DNA from: Meconema thalassinum
Lineage: Eukaryota > Arthropoda > Insecta > Orthoptera > Tettigoniidae
Assembly: GCA_946902985.2 (NCBI GenBank)
Contig: OX336396.1
Location: 230,843,297 to 230,907,296 of the forward strand
DNA length: 64,000 bases
Direction: 5' to 3'
The position numbers and the translations under genes are program-made. The notes below the pieces were generated by a model that was given only the letters and a program-made list of their open reading frames with translations, did not search any database and was not told where the DNA came from. Below are positions 1 to 10,531 of this stretch, one piece after another; the stretch's first letter is position 1; each line of letters starts with the position of its first letter.

Positions 1-66
1 TTATATATTAGTATGATAAGATATAAGATATAAGATAAGATAAGATAAGATAAGCTAAGATAAGAT
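1..66. repeat. (GATAA)n-type short tandem repeat
   Basis: The window opens with ATTAGTATGATA (7-18) followed by repeated GATAA/GATATAA units to about 66. The same 12-mer ends another repeat at 18379-18390 and occurs in the 3' UTR of the Tx1 LINE at 15028-15039. The tract abuts a truncated HINE copy. It is probably the end of an element that lies mostly outside the window. Confidence 0.6.
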
Positions 67-662
67 GTAGGCCACAGAGTTATGTAAACGTTGACTTCGA
101 TCGCATGATTAGGACACGAGAAATAAAAACTTAATTTTAAAATTTCGCACCGCCGCCATCTTGAAGGTATGTAAACAATTGAACTAATTTAGATGTCAGT
201 GCATTACAATGTGTATATACATTTGTTGTACCAAGTTTCAGTGGGTTCGGATGATTAAATCACGAGAAAAGTAGATTTAAATTTTTCAAATTCAATTGGC
301 CGCCATGCTCGTTTTGTACTTAACAGGTTTTTGAAAGTCACATAAGTGAACTTCTAGTAGTGCCCTTTATCACCGTACAATATTTCAGGGTGATACGAGT
401 AATAGGCTAGTTTCGGAGATATAGAATGCCAGTGAAATATTTCGCACAGCCGCCATGTTGGATCGGTGGGACGTAATAAAATTTGAAGGTCACGGTCTGG
501 ATCGGCCAATATAGTACTATGACTTTGAGTTTCATTGAAATCGCTCCAGGCGTTTAGATTTTATTAGGGGAAAGGGAGGGGGGGGGGGGGGACGACACAC
601 ATTACGCCACACACACACTTATACGCACACACATGGACATAAGGTGATCTCATAAGCCTATA
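67..662 (-). mobile_element. HINE-like element, family B, partial, reverse orientation
   Basis: This matches the family B copy at 33664-37487 in the same orientation, including the CCGCCATCTTGA motif, the GTTATGTAAAC block and the CA-rich, poly-G and GATCTCATAAGCCTA segment that marks the element's 5' end. Its 3' part is missing at the (GATAA)n tract. Only half of the 5' terminal hairpin remains before the next element begins head-to-head at 669. The segment at 293-400 supplies a clean uninterrupted version of the site used by the DDE transposon at 34557. Confidence 0.7.
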
Positions 663-668
663 TTTTTT

Positions 669-731
669 AGCCTACTTTTCACATTTTGCAAAAATGAGGA
701 AAAAGTAGACTTATGAGATCGGGTAAATGTG

Positions 732-764
<33 letters not shown>

Positions 765-2067
765 GGCTGTGTGTGTGTCCCCCCCCACCTTATCAACTCC
801 TAAACGGCTGCAGCAATCAAAACAAAATTTGGTAGGAGTAAAGATCTATACCTGAATATCTCACGGCCATATTTGAAAATGATGTCAGTGCTACCAACTG
901 CTAAAAAATCGCAATTGAAATTTGAGCTCCATGTTGGATATCTTGGAAAGTATGAATGGGAGCTATTTCAAAATTGACACACGTACAGATCATAATATTT
1001 CAGTTTAATTTCCAGGAGGCCAAACATGGCAAAATGATTATAAGCCTCCTGATAGGTCCAATTTTAAATGCATATAACTTCTACACTATCAATTGGAATT
1101 CAACCAAATTTCGTATGTTGTATGTGTACATAACCAGATATGACTGAGCGTATTCTTAAGACCTGCCAGGGCTGCCAACTGTTAATAAATGCTCCTAATT
1201 TATTTTATCCAAATGCCAATATATCAGAAAGTATGCAAGCCGACAGCTTTAAACTATGCACACGTTTAGTACCTGACATTCTATATTAATTTGGAGTAAC
1301 TTATATACGTCAGTGATACCAACATGATTCTAAGCCTGCTGACAAGTCCAACTTTAAATACATGTAACTTCCATACTATCATTTGGATGTCAACCAAATT
1401 TCGTGTGTGCTATGTGTACCATAACAGATATGACTATGCGTATTCTAAGGAGCAACCAGGGTGGCCAACTGTTAATATGTGCTGTCCCTATTTTTGTTAC
1501 CCTAATATCAATATATCAGAAAGTATGCAAGCCAATAGCTCTAAACTTTGCACACGTATAGTACCTGGCATTCTAGACGAATTTGGAGTAACAAATATAC
1601 GTCAGTGCTGCCAACATGATTCTAAGCCTGCTGATAGGTCCAATTTTAAAATGCATGTAACTTCTATACTAACTAATGGATTTCATTCATAATTGGCAAA
1701 ACAATAGATCATATTATTTCAGATTATTTCTGACCAATACATGCATGACATTGTTGCCAACATGATTTTACGTGCCCTGTTAGATCCAATGTTTAACTGC
1801 ATGTAACGTCTAAGCTATTCATTGGACTTCAACCAAATTTTGTATTTTGTACATTAAGAGATGGAACTAAGAATATATTCAGTCATCAGGGCTGCCAACT
1901 GTAGTGCTCTATTAGGATACATTATGCCAGGTATACAGTATTTCGAACTAATTGGAAATTTCGATATTAGCAACTTAATTTCGTCATTATTCTAGATAGG
2001 TTCATATTCTGTAGAATAATCATTGGCATGAAAAGTAGGCTGTATAGTTCTTCACGGAACTTCTTGT
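669..2067 (+). mobile_element. HINE-like element, family B-related, full length
   Basis: The 5' end is AGCCTACTTTTC with an inverted partner (AAAAAGTAGAC) 25 bases on, followed by GAGATC, a (TCTG)n tract at about 728-775 and a poly-C block. The interior is a degenerate tandem repeat of roughly 290 bp: the phrase around CCAGGGCTGCCAACTG recurs near 1165, 1455 and 1890. The 3' end is AAAAGTAGGCT, then a hairpin TAGTTC/GAACTT, then CTTGT at 2063-2067 and a host T. Open frames inside have no recognisable product and are judged non-coding. Confidence 0.7.
728..782. repeat. (TCTG)n / (TG)n microsatellite inside HINE
   Basis: A tract of repeated TCTG followed by TGTG and a C-run. The same position in other HINE copies (5125-5170, 9584-9666, 18643-18727) also holds a TG/TCTG tract and poly-C, so this is part of the element architecture. 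Confidence 0.85.
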
Positions 2068-2068
2068 T

Positions 2069-2806
2069 ATAAATTAAAATTGGTTAAAAATAGAGCCAAA
2101 AATAGAGCCTCTTATGACGTAAGATTTGTTGGCATTAAATAATTATCTTATAATATTTCAGCGGAAGTAAGAAAAGAAACCCTACGAGTGTTAGGACTGA
2201 TTGAACATGAATAGTCGCCCACTAAGCTAGAAGTTTAAATTAAATTTTGCGAAGACAATCACACTCCACCGCAAGGAGTAAGATGCTGAGCCGAACAGAC
2301 GCCTTTTTGGCTGTAATGCGGTGTTGTAATGCTGACGTCAGTCAAACCGCCACCAGCTTAGCGCTAAGCCGTCTCGCGACCGACTTATTCAAGCTTACTT
2401 AAGGGTAATCACTCTTGAATCAACAGATGCTCTGAATACACTGCATTAAGAGGCTGATTAACGCCTTGACTTCCAGAGGATGGAGTGGGAGAGTAGAAAT
2501 TCAGATTACATTGGTTGGTTTTCCAGCCTGTGGGATGCCTAATGGTAAACCAACTCCTAAACGTTAATTATATAACGTGATGAACGTTACATTTGCTGTA
2601 CGTTGGAAGCGTCAATATGCAGTAATTTAACATTGCGAAATGAAGGCTGTAAGCTATTAGATCGTGTAATGAATTAATAGTTCAGGCCCGCAACTTCCGG
2701 CTGTGTACACCGGTGCTCTGTGAAGTTATGGATCGATTCTTTTTGTGATGCTTGTACCAATTTATACTTTTCAGTCGGTCAATTAGATTAGGTAGGTTAA
2801 TATCAT

Positions 2807-2810
<4 letters not shown>
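2069..2810. other. Unassigned intergenic DNA
   Basis: No recognisable coding frame, repeat copy or RNA gene was seen between the HINE 3' end and the (TA)n tract. A GC-richer patch at about 2260-2400 includes GACGTCA-like bases but no further support for a promoter. Confidence 0.4.

Positions 2811-2846
<36 letters not shown>
2811..2846. repeat. (TA)n microsatellite
   Basis: About 18 uninterrupted TA units directly before the MITE at 2848. A TA-rich landing site fits a TA-targeting element. Confidence 0.9.
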
Positions 2847-2847
<1 letters not shown>

Positions 2848-2849
<2 letters not shown>

Positions 2850-3539
2850 TCTGTAGTATAGATCCCTCCTGTGGCGCTCACAAGAGACCGATCGTGACAA
2901 GTGAGCATTTAAATGAAAGAGAATAGACATTAGCAGTGACGAATTTCACTCTAATTTCATAAATATCTATATTTTTTTTAAATGACATTTAGAAAAAATG
3001 TATGAAGTGTGCGATTTGCAGATACTGTTGCTGTGGGGAAATACGCTCCATAATATTGCTGTCCACTTCATATTTTGGCCGCTGTGACGGCTATTTCATG
3101 TCATTTTAACATTCTGAGGTATTTCCTTTATCATTTTGCATGGATTTCACAAACAGTAAATAAAGGAATGAGTAGGCCTACTCAAATCGTATAATTTCAT
3201 AAATATCGAATAACCGGTGAGTGTTATGATGATCCAATTTTCAGTGATTGCCTTCTTAAGTTAGGGAACATAGAACTAGGAATTCTAACTGAAATGTAAA
3301 TAGTGTTCTATAATCATTTGGTTGAAATAAAAACCTAACATATTTCCCTACAGCAACAGTATCTACAAATCGCACACTACATACATTTTTTTCTAAAGTC
3401 ATTTTTTAAAGAATTTATAGATATTTATGAAATTAGAGTGAAATTCTTCACTGCTAATGTCTATTCTCTTTCATTTGAATGCTCATTTGTCACGATCGGT
3501 CGCTTGTGAGCGCCGCAGGAGGGATCTATACTACTGAAA
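2848..3539. mobile_element. MITE with ~195 bp terminal inverted repeats, TA target
   Basis: The left arm (2848 to about 3041) and the right arm (about 3345-3539) are inverted copies over roughly 195 bp with only scattered differences. They begin TTTCTGTAGTATAGATCC on the left and TTTCAGTAGTATAGATCC on the right. Both ends are flanked by TA (2846-2847 and 3540-3541), as expected for a Tc1/mariner-mobilised element. The roughly 300 bp centre has no coding potential that I recognise. Family assignment is inference from the TA flanks. Confidence 0.75.
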
Positions 3540-3610
3540 TAATTTACAGGGTGTATCTTAACTATACCGAAAAAGAAATCAGGGACGCTCTGCATGTTAT
3601 GTAAAAGACG

Positions 3611-6600
3611 ATGCCACAATCGAATTGGCGGAAAAATTTTTCCCTCCGAGAAAATGAGGTTTGTACTGAATTTGTGGATGCGGAGAGGAGAGTGATACCG
3701 GTAATATCAACAACGGGCGATGATCAAGATATTCCTGACGTCCGGGAAAAATATCATCCAAACAAGAAATGTGTGTTTCCCGAGAACGTCCGAAATCGAA
3801 AGTGCAGTGCTCATTGGTTCGAGTTGTACTCTTGGTTACATTACAGTGTTGAAAAGGACGCAGTTTTGTTTTGTTTTGTTTTGAATGCATGAAAGGCAGT
3901 CGAATGGTTGGTATCACAGGTAGAAGTTGGTTCTCCGAAGCGAAGAGAACATTTTATATCGACGGTTTCCAAAATTTGAGAAAGGCGGGTGAAAAATTCA
4001 AATCACATCAAAACAGTGACTTTCACCAGAGAAATTGTGAACGTATCATTAATAGAGAAAATAGCAAGCCTGTAACTGCGAAGATTTACGAGGGAATGTT
4101 GAAACAAATGAGCGTTGCCCGCAAATGTTTTCTTGCTGTTATTAGTTGTCTTAGATATTTAATGCTTACTGGTAGCACTGTTCGCGGCCACAACTCTGAT
4201 CAAGGCAACCTCGTGGAGCTTTTACAGGAGAGAAAAGACGATGTACCCGAACTTACTTGGTGGATGTCGCGTCGTAACAATTTCCTCAGCCCTGACATGC
4301 AGAATGAGGTGATTGAAACAATGGCCCACTCTGTCCTTCGAGACATAGCAAAACAGGTACACGAATTACCTTTTTTGCAATTATTGCTGATGTCACCACC
4401 GATATTGCGAGCCTTGAGCAGTTCTCTGTATGTGTTAGGTTGGTTCACCCTAAAACCTTTCAAGTAACTGAACATTTTCTCGGGTTGTACAACCCACAAA
4501 ATGCAACCGCTAAAACGCTGGCTGGTGCCATAAAAGATGTTCTCTTAAGGCTAAATTTTCCATTGTGAAAATTGCGGGGTCATTGTTTTGATGACGCCTC
4601 TAACATGTCGGGGCACATTAAGGGAGTTCAAATATTTATATCTGATGAGCAGCCAAAATCCCCTTATGTTCACTGTTCAAACCATTCCCTAGACTTAGCT
4701 CTTCAAGAAATCTCGCGGAAAATTGCAGTTATTTGTGATTTGCTTGTTGTTGTGGAAAATTCAAGTAATATCATACTCGATTCTTCGAAGAGACAGAACA
4801 CCTTTAAAGATGTCGTCCTGGCACCCTGTGATGGCGATGATAATGCCGTCGCCAATGGACCGTCATCAAAGCTCATCTCACTTTGTCCAACGAGATGAAG
4901 CGTGAGATGCCGGTCTCTTAAAAGGTACAAGGAGAACGACAAAAGGGTCATACTTACTCTCCAAGCTATCCTCGATGACCCCACGGGTGCTTCTCCGGAA
5001 GTGAAGTCGGCAACTCATGGGTACCTGAAGAAGCTGAAGTCATTAGATTCCGTTTTTAGCCTACTTTCGTTTTTTGCAAAAAATGAAAGTAGACTGATGA
5101 GATCTACACAGGGCCAAAAAATGTGTGTCTGTCTGTGTGTGTGCGTACTCTGAATGTCTGCCCCCCCCCCCCCGTATCAATTCGAACACGGTGAAAGCGA
5201 ATTGAAAGAAATTCGGTACAGAGGTAGAACTAGCAAAGGGCACCTCAGTGCCAGGTTTTATATCGCCGCCATCTTGACGGCAACGTAATGGCCACCACCC
5301 AAATGTTCAAAGCTTAAATCGAATTACGACTAACCGAATCATCCGATCTCTACTAAATTTTCCAACAACATACCTTTTTGTGGGACGCATATATTGAACA
5401 AACTACAAGATCATCAGCCCAATACTTTGCGGATGGTGGCCATGTATGTGTGCAAATCGATTCCCCCTATCAATTCAAACACGATAAAACCTAATTGAAC
5501 GAAATTCGGAACAGAGGTAGCAGTAGCAAACGGTACCTCACTGTCTTGTTTTATATCGCCACCATCTTGACGAAAACGTAATGGCGGCCACCCAACTGTT
5601 AAAAGCTTGAATCAAATTACGCCCAACCTAATCATCTGATCTCTACCAATTCTTTTAACATTATGCCTTTATGTATGCAGAAACTTTTGAGCAAACTACA
5701 AGGTCATCAGCCCATTAATTTGCGGATGGTGGCCATGTATGTGCGCAAATCGATTCCCCCTATCATTCGAACACGGTGAAACCGAATTGAAAGAAATTTG
5801 GTACAGAGGTAGCACAAGCGAAGGGCACCTCAGTGTCATGTTTTATATAGCCGCCATCTTGACGGAAACGTAATGGTGGCCACCCAAATGTTAAAAGCTT
5901 AAATCAAATTACAACCAATCTAATCTTTTGATCTCTACTAAATTTTCCAACAACATACCTTTTTGTGGGACGCATATATTGAGCAAACTACAAGATCATC
6001 AGCCCAATACTTTGCGGATGGTGGCCATGTATATGTGCAAATCGATTCCCCCTATCAATTCAAACACGATAAAACCTAATTGAACGAAATTCGGAACAGA
6101 GGTAGCAGTAGCAAACGGTACCTCACTGTCTTGTTTTATATCGCCACCATCTTGACGAAAACGTAATGGCAGCCACCCAACTGTTAAAAGCTTGAATCAA
6201 ATTACGCCCAACCTAATCATCTGATCTCTACCAATTTTTTTAACATGATGCCTTTATGTATGCAGAACCTTTTGAGCAAACTACAAGGTCATCAGCCCAA
6301 TAATTTGCGGATGGTGGCCATGTATGTGCGCAAATCGATTCCCCCTATCATTCGAACACGGTGAAACCGAATTGAAAGAAATTTGGTACAGAGGTAGCAC
6401 AAGCGAAGGGCACCTCAGTGTCATGTTTTATATAGCCGCCATCTTGACGGAAACGTAATGGTGGCCACCCAAATGTTAAAAGCTTAAATCAAATTACAAC
6501 CAATCTAATCTTTTGATCTCTACCAAATTTTGCAACAACATACCTTTTTGTGGGAAGCATCTTTTGACTGAAATACAAGGTCATCAGCCCAATAGTTTGC

Positions 6601-7829
6601 AGATAGCGGCCATGTATGTGTGCAAATCGATTCCCCATATCAATTCAAACACGGTGAAACTGAATTGAATGAAACTTTTTACAGAGGTAGCACTAACAAA
6701 GGGCACCTCATATTCATGTTTAATATCCGTATAGCACGTTGTATTTCAACAAGCTACTACAACCAACATTCAACTATACTCCTTGAAAATGACAAAGAGT
6801 TATAACAATACCCATGCATTTAGGAGAAAGTAGGCTATATGTTCTTTGCTGAACATCTTGTTTTTCTTCACGTCAGTGTCGAAATTTTTGGTCCATGTGA
6901 AGAATTTGCAAAGGCCTTTCAGAGCCCATGTTATACTGCCACAGGAGCAAAGCAAGCTGCTTTGATTTTAATGTCGGCAATGAAGGTTCTTCGAACGATA
7001 GAGAAGTTTGATCGGATCTACAAGGAAAGCTACGTTTATGCTACGGAGATAGTGGAACACGACTGCTCTTCTTTACCAAACCCTAACCAACGACTTTCCG
7101 AAAACCACGCCACATTCGAACCCGACGATGAGGAGGAAGAAGCCGAGGAAAAGCAAAAAAAGAAGCAGAAGCAGAGCAAGAAGCCCAAACCTGAACAAAA
7201 ACTTCCCAAAAAACGGCAGAGGAAATTTCCGAAGCGTTTAGAACAAACGAGCAATCCAGCTCCTCCTGAAAAGCTCACAGATCAAGAGGAACTTAGAAAA
7301 GATTACTTATCTATTCTTGGCCTCCTTTTGAATGAAGCGGAAGAAAGATTTAACCAGAAAGGTTTTGACACTTTGGCGAGTATTGAAAATATTCTGATTC
7401 AGGCATACCAGGGCATCATTCCATCTGAGCAGGTTCTGAAGGAAACGCTGGGTCCACATAAGGACGATTTTGATCTCGATCAGCTTCGTACACAGCTAAA
7501 GTTGTTGAAAAGTCTGCCAGGGAAGCCACCGAAGTGCATTGCAGATGTAGTTAAGCAGATGAATGAGTTGGCTACATCCACTAAAGATCTTTTCAACGAA
7601 GTAGGTTTGCTTGTACTGGTACTCATCTGCTGCTTCATCAGAAATATCTTTCAGTGCACTTCGGAGCTTAAAAACTAATTTGCGCTGTACCATGACCCAA
7701 CAGCGCCTGACTCACGCTTTGCTTCTGCATGTGCATAAGGACTATACAAGAGCCAGGGTATCTTGCGCGAGTTTATTTCGCGTAAGACTGAACGAGGGCA
7801 AGTGTTTGGGAAGGTTTAGCGTTAGCTAG
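3611..7829 (+). pseudogene. ZMYM1-like hAT transposase pseudogene, split by a HINE
   Basis: The pieces follow the order of TTF-zinc-finger/hAT proteins of the ZMYM1 type. A TTF-like finger lies at about 3760-4040 (KCVFPENVRNRKCSAHWF, then GFQNLRKAGEKFKSH). The catalytic core follows: WWMSRRNNFLSPDMQNEV, DDASNMSGHIKGVQ, PYVHCSNHSLDLALQE and a LCPTR block. After the HINE at 5058-6861 the same protein resumes with EIFGPCEEFAKAFQSP, a charged Glu/Lys-rich insert at about 7110-7230, and the hAT C-terminal dimerisation segment SFSALRSLKTNLRCTMTQ near 7650. At least four frame breaks occur (about 3870, 4450, 4565, 7610) plus stops such as that at 4897. I cannot tell whether it was a transposon or a domesticated gene; no clear terminal repeats were found. 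Confidence 0.75.
5058..6861 (+). mobile_element. HINE-like element, family A, full length, inside hAT pseudogene
   Basis: The 5' end TAGCCTACTTTC (5057-5068) is the inverse of GAAAGTAGGCTA (6826-6837). The 5' hairpin, TG tract and poly-C at 5160-5173 are followed by five tandem monomers of 292-293 bp; the GCCGCCATCTTG-type motif sits at 5268, 5561, 5853, 6146 and 6438. Monomers 2+3 and 4+5 form a near-identical dimer with an offset of about 585 bp. The 3' end is hairpin ATGTTC/GAACAT (6839-6856) followed by CTTGT (6857-6861). It lies in a T-run of the interrupted transposase. No coding frame is supported. Confidence 0.85.
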
Positions 7830-8427
7830 CCACAAAGCAAACTTATGTAGGCTTAATATTATCCTTTTTTTGTGCTGTGTGTTTTAAGTTTAATTTGTAT
7901 GACTTTGTTGTTGTTGTTGTTGGTCGTTTCGTTACAAAGTCGCTTGTTTAGGCCACTGTTCATTTTTGTTTTATTCAAGGGAGGTCTATTAGTCTTGAGT
8001 CAACTTGACTGAGTTGTAGGCTATAATGTATGGTGCAAAAGTGTTCGTATTTTTTTTTACTATTGGCCGAATGGCCAATACGTCATACGTCTCGAGTTCT
8101 AGTTAACAAATAAACTGAATTTTTGTTTTTTCATGGCATATTTTAGTAAAATAGTTCATAACCAAAATATTTACGAAATCAAAATTGTTCTTTTGTTATA
8201 ATCTTTCAAACCATTTGTCGTCAACAACTTCGCTAAAAAAGAGAAAGAATACAAACAAACAAAAAAAGACTGGATTTTGCTGGCTTATAGCTCGCGTATT
8301 ATCAACTTTTCTCCTTTCGTGGATTACAAATGCGAAGTCGCATAAAGGAAATGAAGCTGTGCCTCCGAGGTTAGGCAACCCGTTAATGCAGAGTAAACCT
8401 TGCACCCCCAAAGAAAAATTCGCTCCG
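7830..8427. other. Unassigned DNA between hAT and Tc1 remnants
   Basis: AT-rich sequence with a short (TTG)n tract near 7910. Around 8028-8070, GGTGCAAAAGTGTTCGTA followed by a T-run looks like a Tc1/mariner-type terminal region, but it does not match the 3' end at 9472, so the left end of the Tc1 remnant is unresolved. Confidence 0.35.
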
Positions 8428-9472
8428 ACGCCACTGACTACTGTAGTGGATGACCGCTACTTACGGATTGCCGCTCGGAGGAACCCTGACAGCAATGCCA
8501 CCATGTTGAATAATGCGTTTCGTTCAGCCACAGGACGTCGTGTTTCAACTCAAACTGTGCGCAATAGGCTGCATGATGCGCAACTTCACTCCCGACGTCC
8601 ATGGCGAGGTCCAGCTTTGCAACCCCGACACCATGCAGCGCGGTACAGATGGGCCCAACAACATGCTGAATGGACCCCACGGAATTGGCATCACGTTCTC
8701 TTCACCGATGAGTGTCGCATATGCCTTCAACCAGACAATCGTCGGAGACGTGTTTGGAGCACCCTGGTCAGGCTGAACGTCTTAGACACACTGTCCAGCG
8801 AGTGCAGCAAGGTGGTGGTTCCCTGATGTTTTGGGGTGGCATTATGTGGGGCCGACGTACGCCACTGGTGGTCATGGAAGGCTCCGAAACGGCTTTACGA
8901 TACCTGAATGACATCCTCCGACCCATAGTGCAACCATATCGGCAGAATATTGGAGAGGCATTTGTCTTCATGGACGACAATTCTCGACCTCATCGTGCAC
9001 ATCTTGTGAATGCGTTCCTTCAAGATAACGACATCGCTCGACTACAGTGGCCAGCATGTTCGCCAGACATGAACCCTATCGAACATGCCTGGGATATGTT
9101 GAAAAGGGCTGTTTATGGACGTCTTGACCCACCAACCACTCTGAGAGATTTACGCCGAATTGTCGTTGAGGAGTGGGACAATTTGGACCAACAGTGTCTT
9201 GATGAACTTGTGGATAGTATGCCACGGCGAATACAGGCATGCATCAATGCAAGAGGACGTGCTACTGGGTATTAGAGGTAGTGGTGTGCACTGCAATCTG
9301 GACCACAAATGCTGAAAGTCTAGCTGTATGATGGTACAACATGCAATGTGTGGGTCTCATGAGCAATAAAACGAGCTGAAATGTTGTTTGTGTTGATCTC
9401 TATTCCCTTTGTATTTAACGGTTCCGGAACTCTTGGAACCGAGGTGATGCAAAACTTTTTTTGATGTGTGTA
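8428..9472 (+). pseudogene. Tc1-like transposase remnant (DD34E), 5' truncated
   Basis: From about 8434 the frame reads DRYLRIAARRNPDSN, VSTQTVRNRLHDAQL and VLFTDECRICLQPDNR, which are the second helix-turn-helix and first catalytic Asp of Tc1-type transposases. A frameshift near 8765 moves the rest into another frame, with GGGSLMFWGGIMWGRR, FMDDNSRPHRAHLVNAF (second Asp) and SPDMNPIEHAWDMLKRAV (catalytic Glu), ending RGRATGY at 9275. The N-terminal helix-turn-helix is absent. The 3' terminal region runs to 9472 with CACACATCAAAAAAAG on the reverse strand, flanked by TA. The match to Tc1/DD34E is strong; the protein is dead. Confidence 0.9.
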
Positions 9473-9521
9473 TAATACTAATAATAATATAATATAGGGA
9501 GAAATTATAACACCTATTTTT

Positions 9522-9975
9522 AGCCTACTTTCGATTTTTACAAAAAATGAAAGTAGACTTATGAGATCACTACAGGGCCAAAAATGTGTGTCTGTCTGTG
9601 TGTGTGTATGTGTGTGAGTCTGTGTGTGTGTGTGTGTGTGTGTGTACTCTGAATGTCTGTCCCCCCCTATCAATTCAAACACGGTGAAACCGAATTGAAC
9701 GAAATTTGGTACAGAGGTAGAACAAGCAAAGGGCACCTCAGTGTCATGTTTTATATCGCCGCCATCTTTACTAAAACTGAATGGCGGTCACTCAAACGTT
9801 CAAAACGTAAAATCAAATAACGACTAACCAAATCATCCGATCTCTACCAAATTTGGTAGCAACATACCTTCGTATAGGATGCGTCTTGTGACCAAACTAC
9901 AAGGTCGTCCGCCATACCATTTTAGGATGGCGGCCGTGCGAATTATGCAAACTTTATAATCCATATCATGGGACC
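9522..9975 (+). mobile_element. HINE-like element, family A, 5' part only
   Basis: Canonical 5' end (AGCCTACTTTCGATT with the inverted AAATGAAAGTAGAC, GAGATCACTACAGGGCC), a long (TG)n tract and C-run at 9661-9667, then one and a half monomers including CGCCGCCATCTTTAC. Homology fades near 9975. No 3' hairpin or CTTGT end is present, so it is truncated. Confidence 0.75.
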
Positions 9976-10316
9976 CACCAGTTCCGATTATCGAGCCGAG
10001 AATCGTTTTAACTGTTCTAAAGGAAGAGGCACGTTCGAAATTAAAAGTTTATTTTGTAATACTATAGTGCAGACGTGATCTTTAAAAAGCTGAGCCGATT
10101 CAGTAATAAGACAAGATGGCAGCGGATATCTTGTGCCTGACTTATATTTCACTAATTTGAGTATTGCATGCAATATAGCGTACTGATACAAAATAAATAA
10201 ACTTTGTATGAAATGCTTTATATATAAATAATATACTCCAGTGATGAAATCGTTTAGTATAAATCATTATTTGCTAACAAGTTCTATGTAAGTCATTTTA
10301 TATAGGACGATATTCG
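9976..10316. other. Unassigned DNA upstream of LINE
   Basis: AT-rich, no credible coding frame or recognised repeat. Just downstream is the tRNA-like target fragment of the LINE. Confidence 0.3.
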
Positions 10317-10337
10317 TTGACACAATTAGCTCAGTGG
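10317..10337 (+). other. 5' fragment of a tRNA-like sequence (A-box), LINE target
   Basis: TTAGCTCAGTGG (10326-10337) matches the start of a pol III A-box. The sequence resumes after the LINE at 15104 as AGTGGTAGAGCG, so AGTGG is duplicated. Joining the flanks gives the full A-box TAGCTCAGTGGTAGAGC. The acceptor stem does not pair with the 3' side, so this is a decayed tRNA or the tRNA head of a SINE, not a working gene. Confidence 0.6.
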
Positions 10338-10531
10338 GCAGTCGTGGCCGAGTGCGGGACGTGTGTGCGCGCTGTGTGACCGCATTGGAAGAGTTTACGG
10401 TTCCTAATACCGGTGCTTCCTTAGTTCCACGTGTGTACTGACCTTCCGTCTGTGATTCGGACAATACTTTTTCAAGTAGTGCTCCAGATAGGACAACAAA
10501 ACCAGAAACCCAGAAAACCCCGCTGAAAATC

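Noticed and set aside
1324..1692. 122-residue open frame in the first HINE
   Set aside because: It lies in tandem monomers, has no recognisable domain and is not kept open in the other monomers.
3860..3890. Frame change near TTTTGTTTTG as programmed frameshift in the ZMYM1-like gene
   Set aside because: Other frameshifts and stops are present; simple decay is the better explanation.
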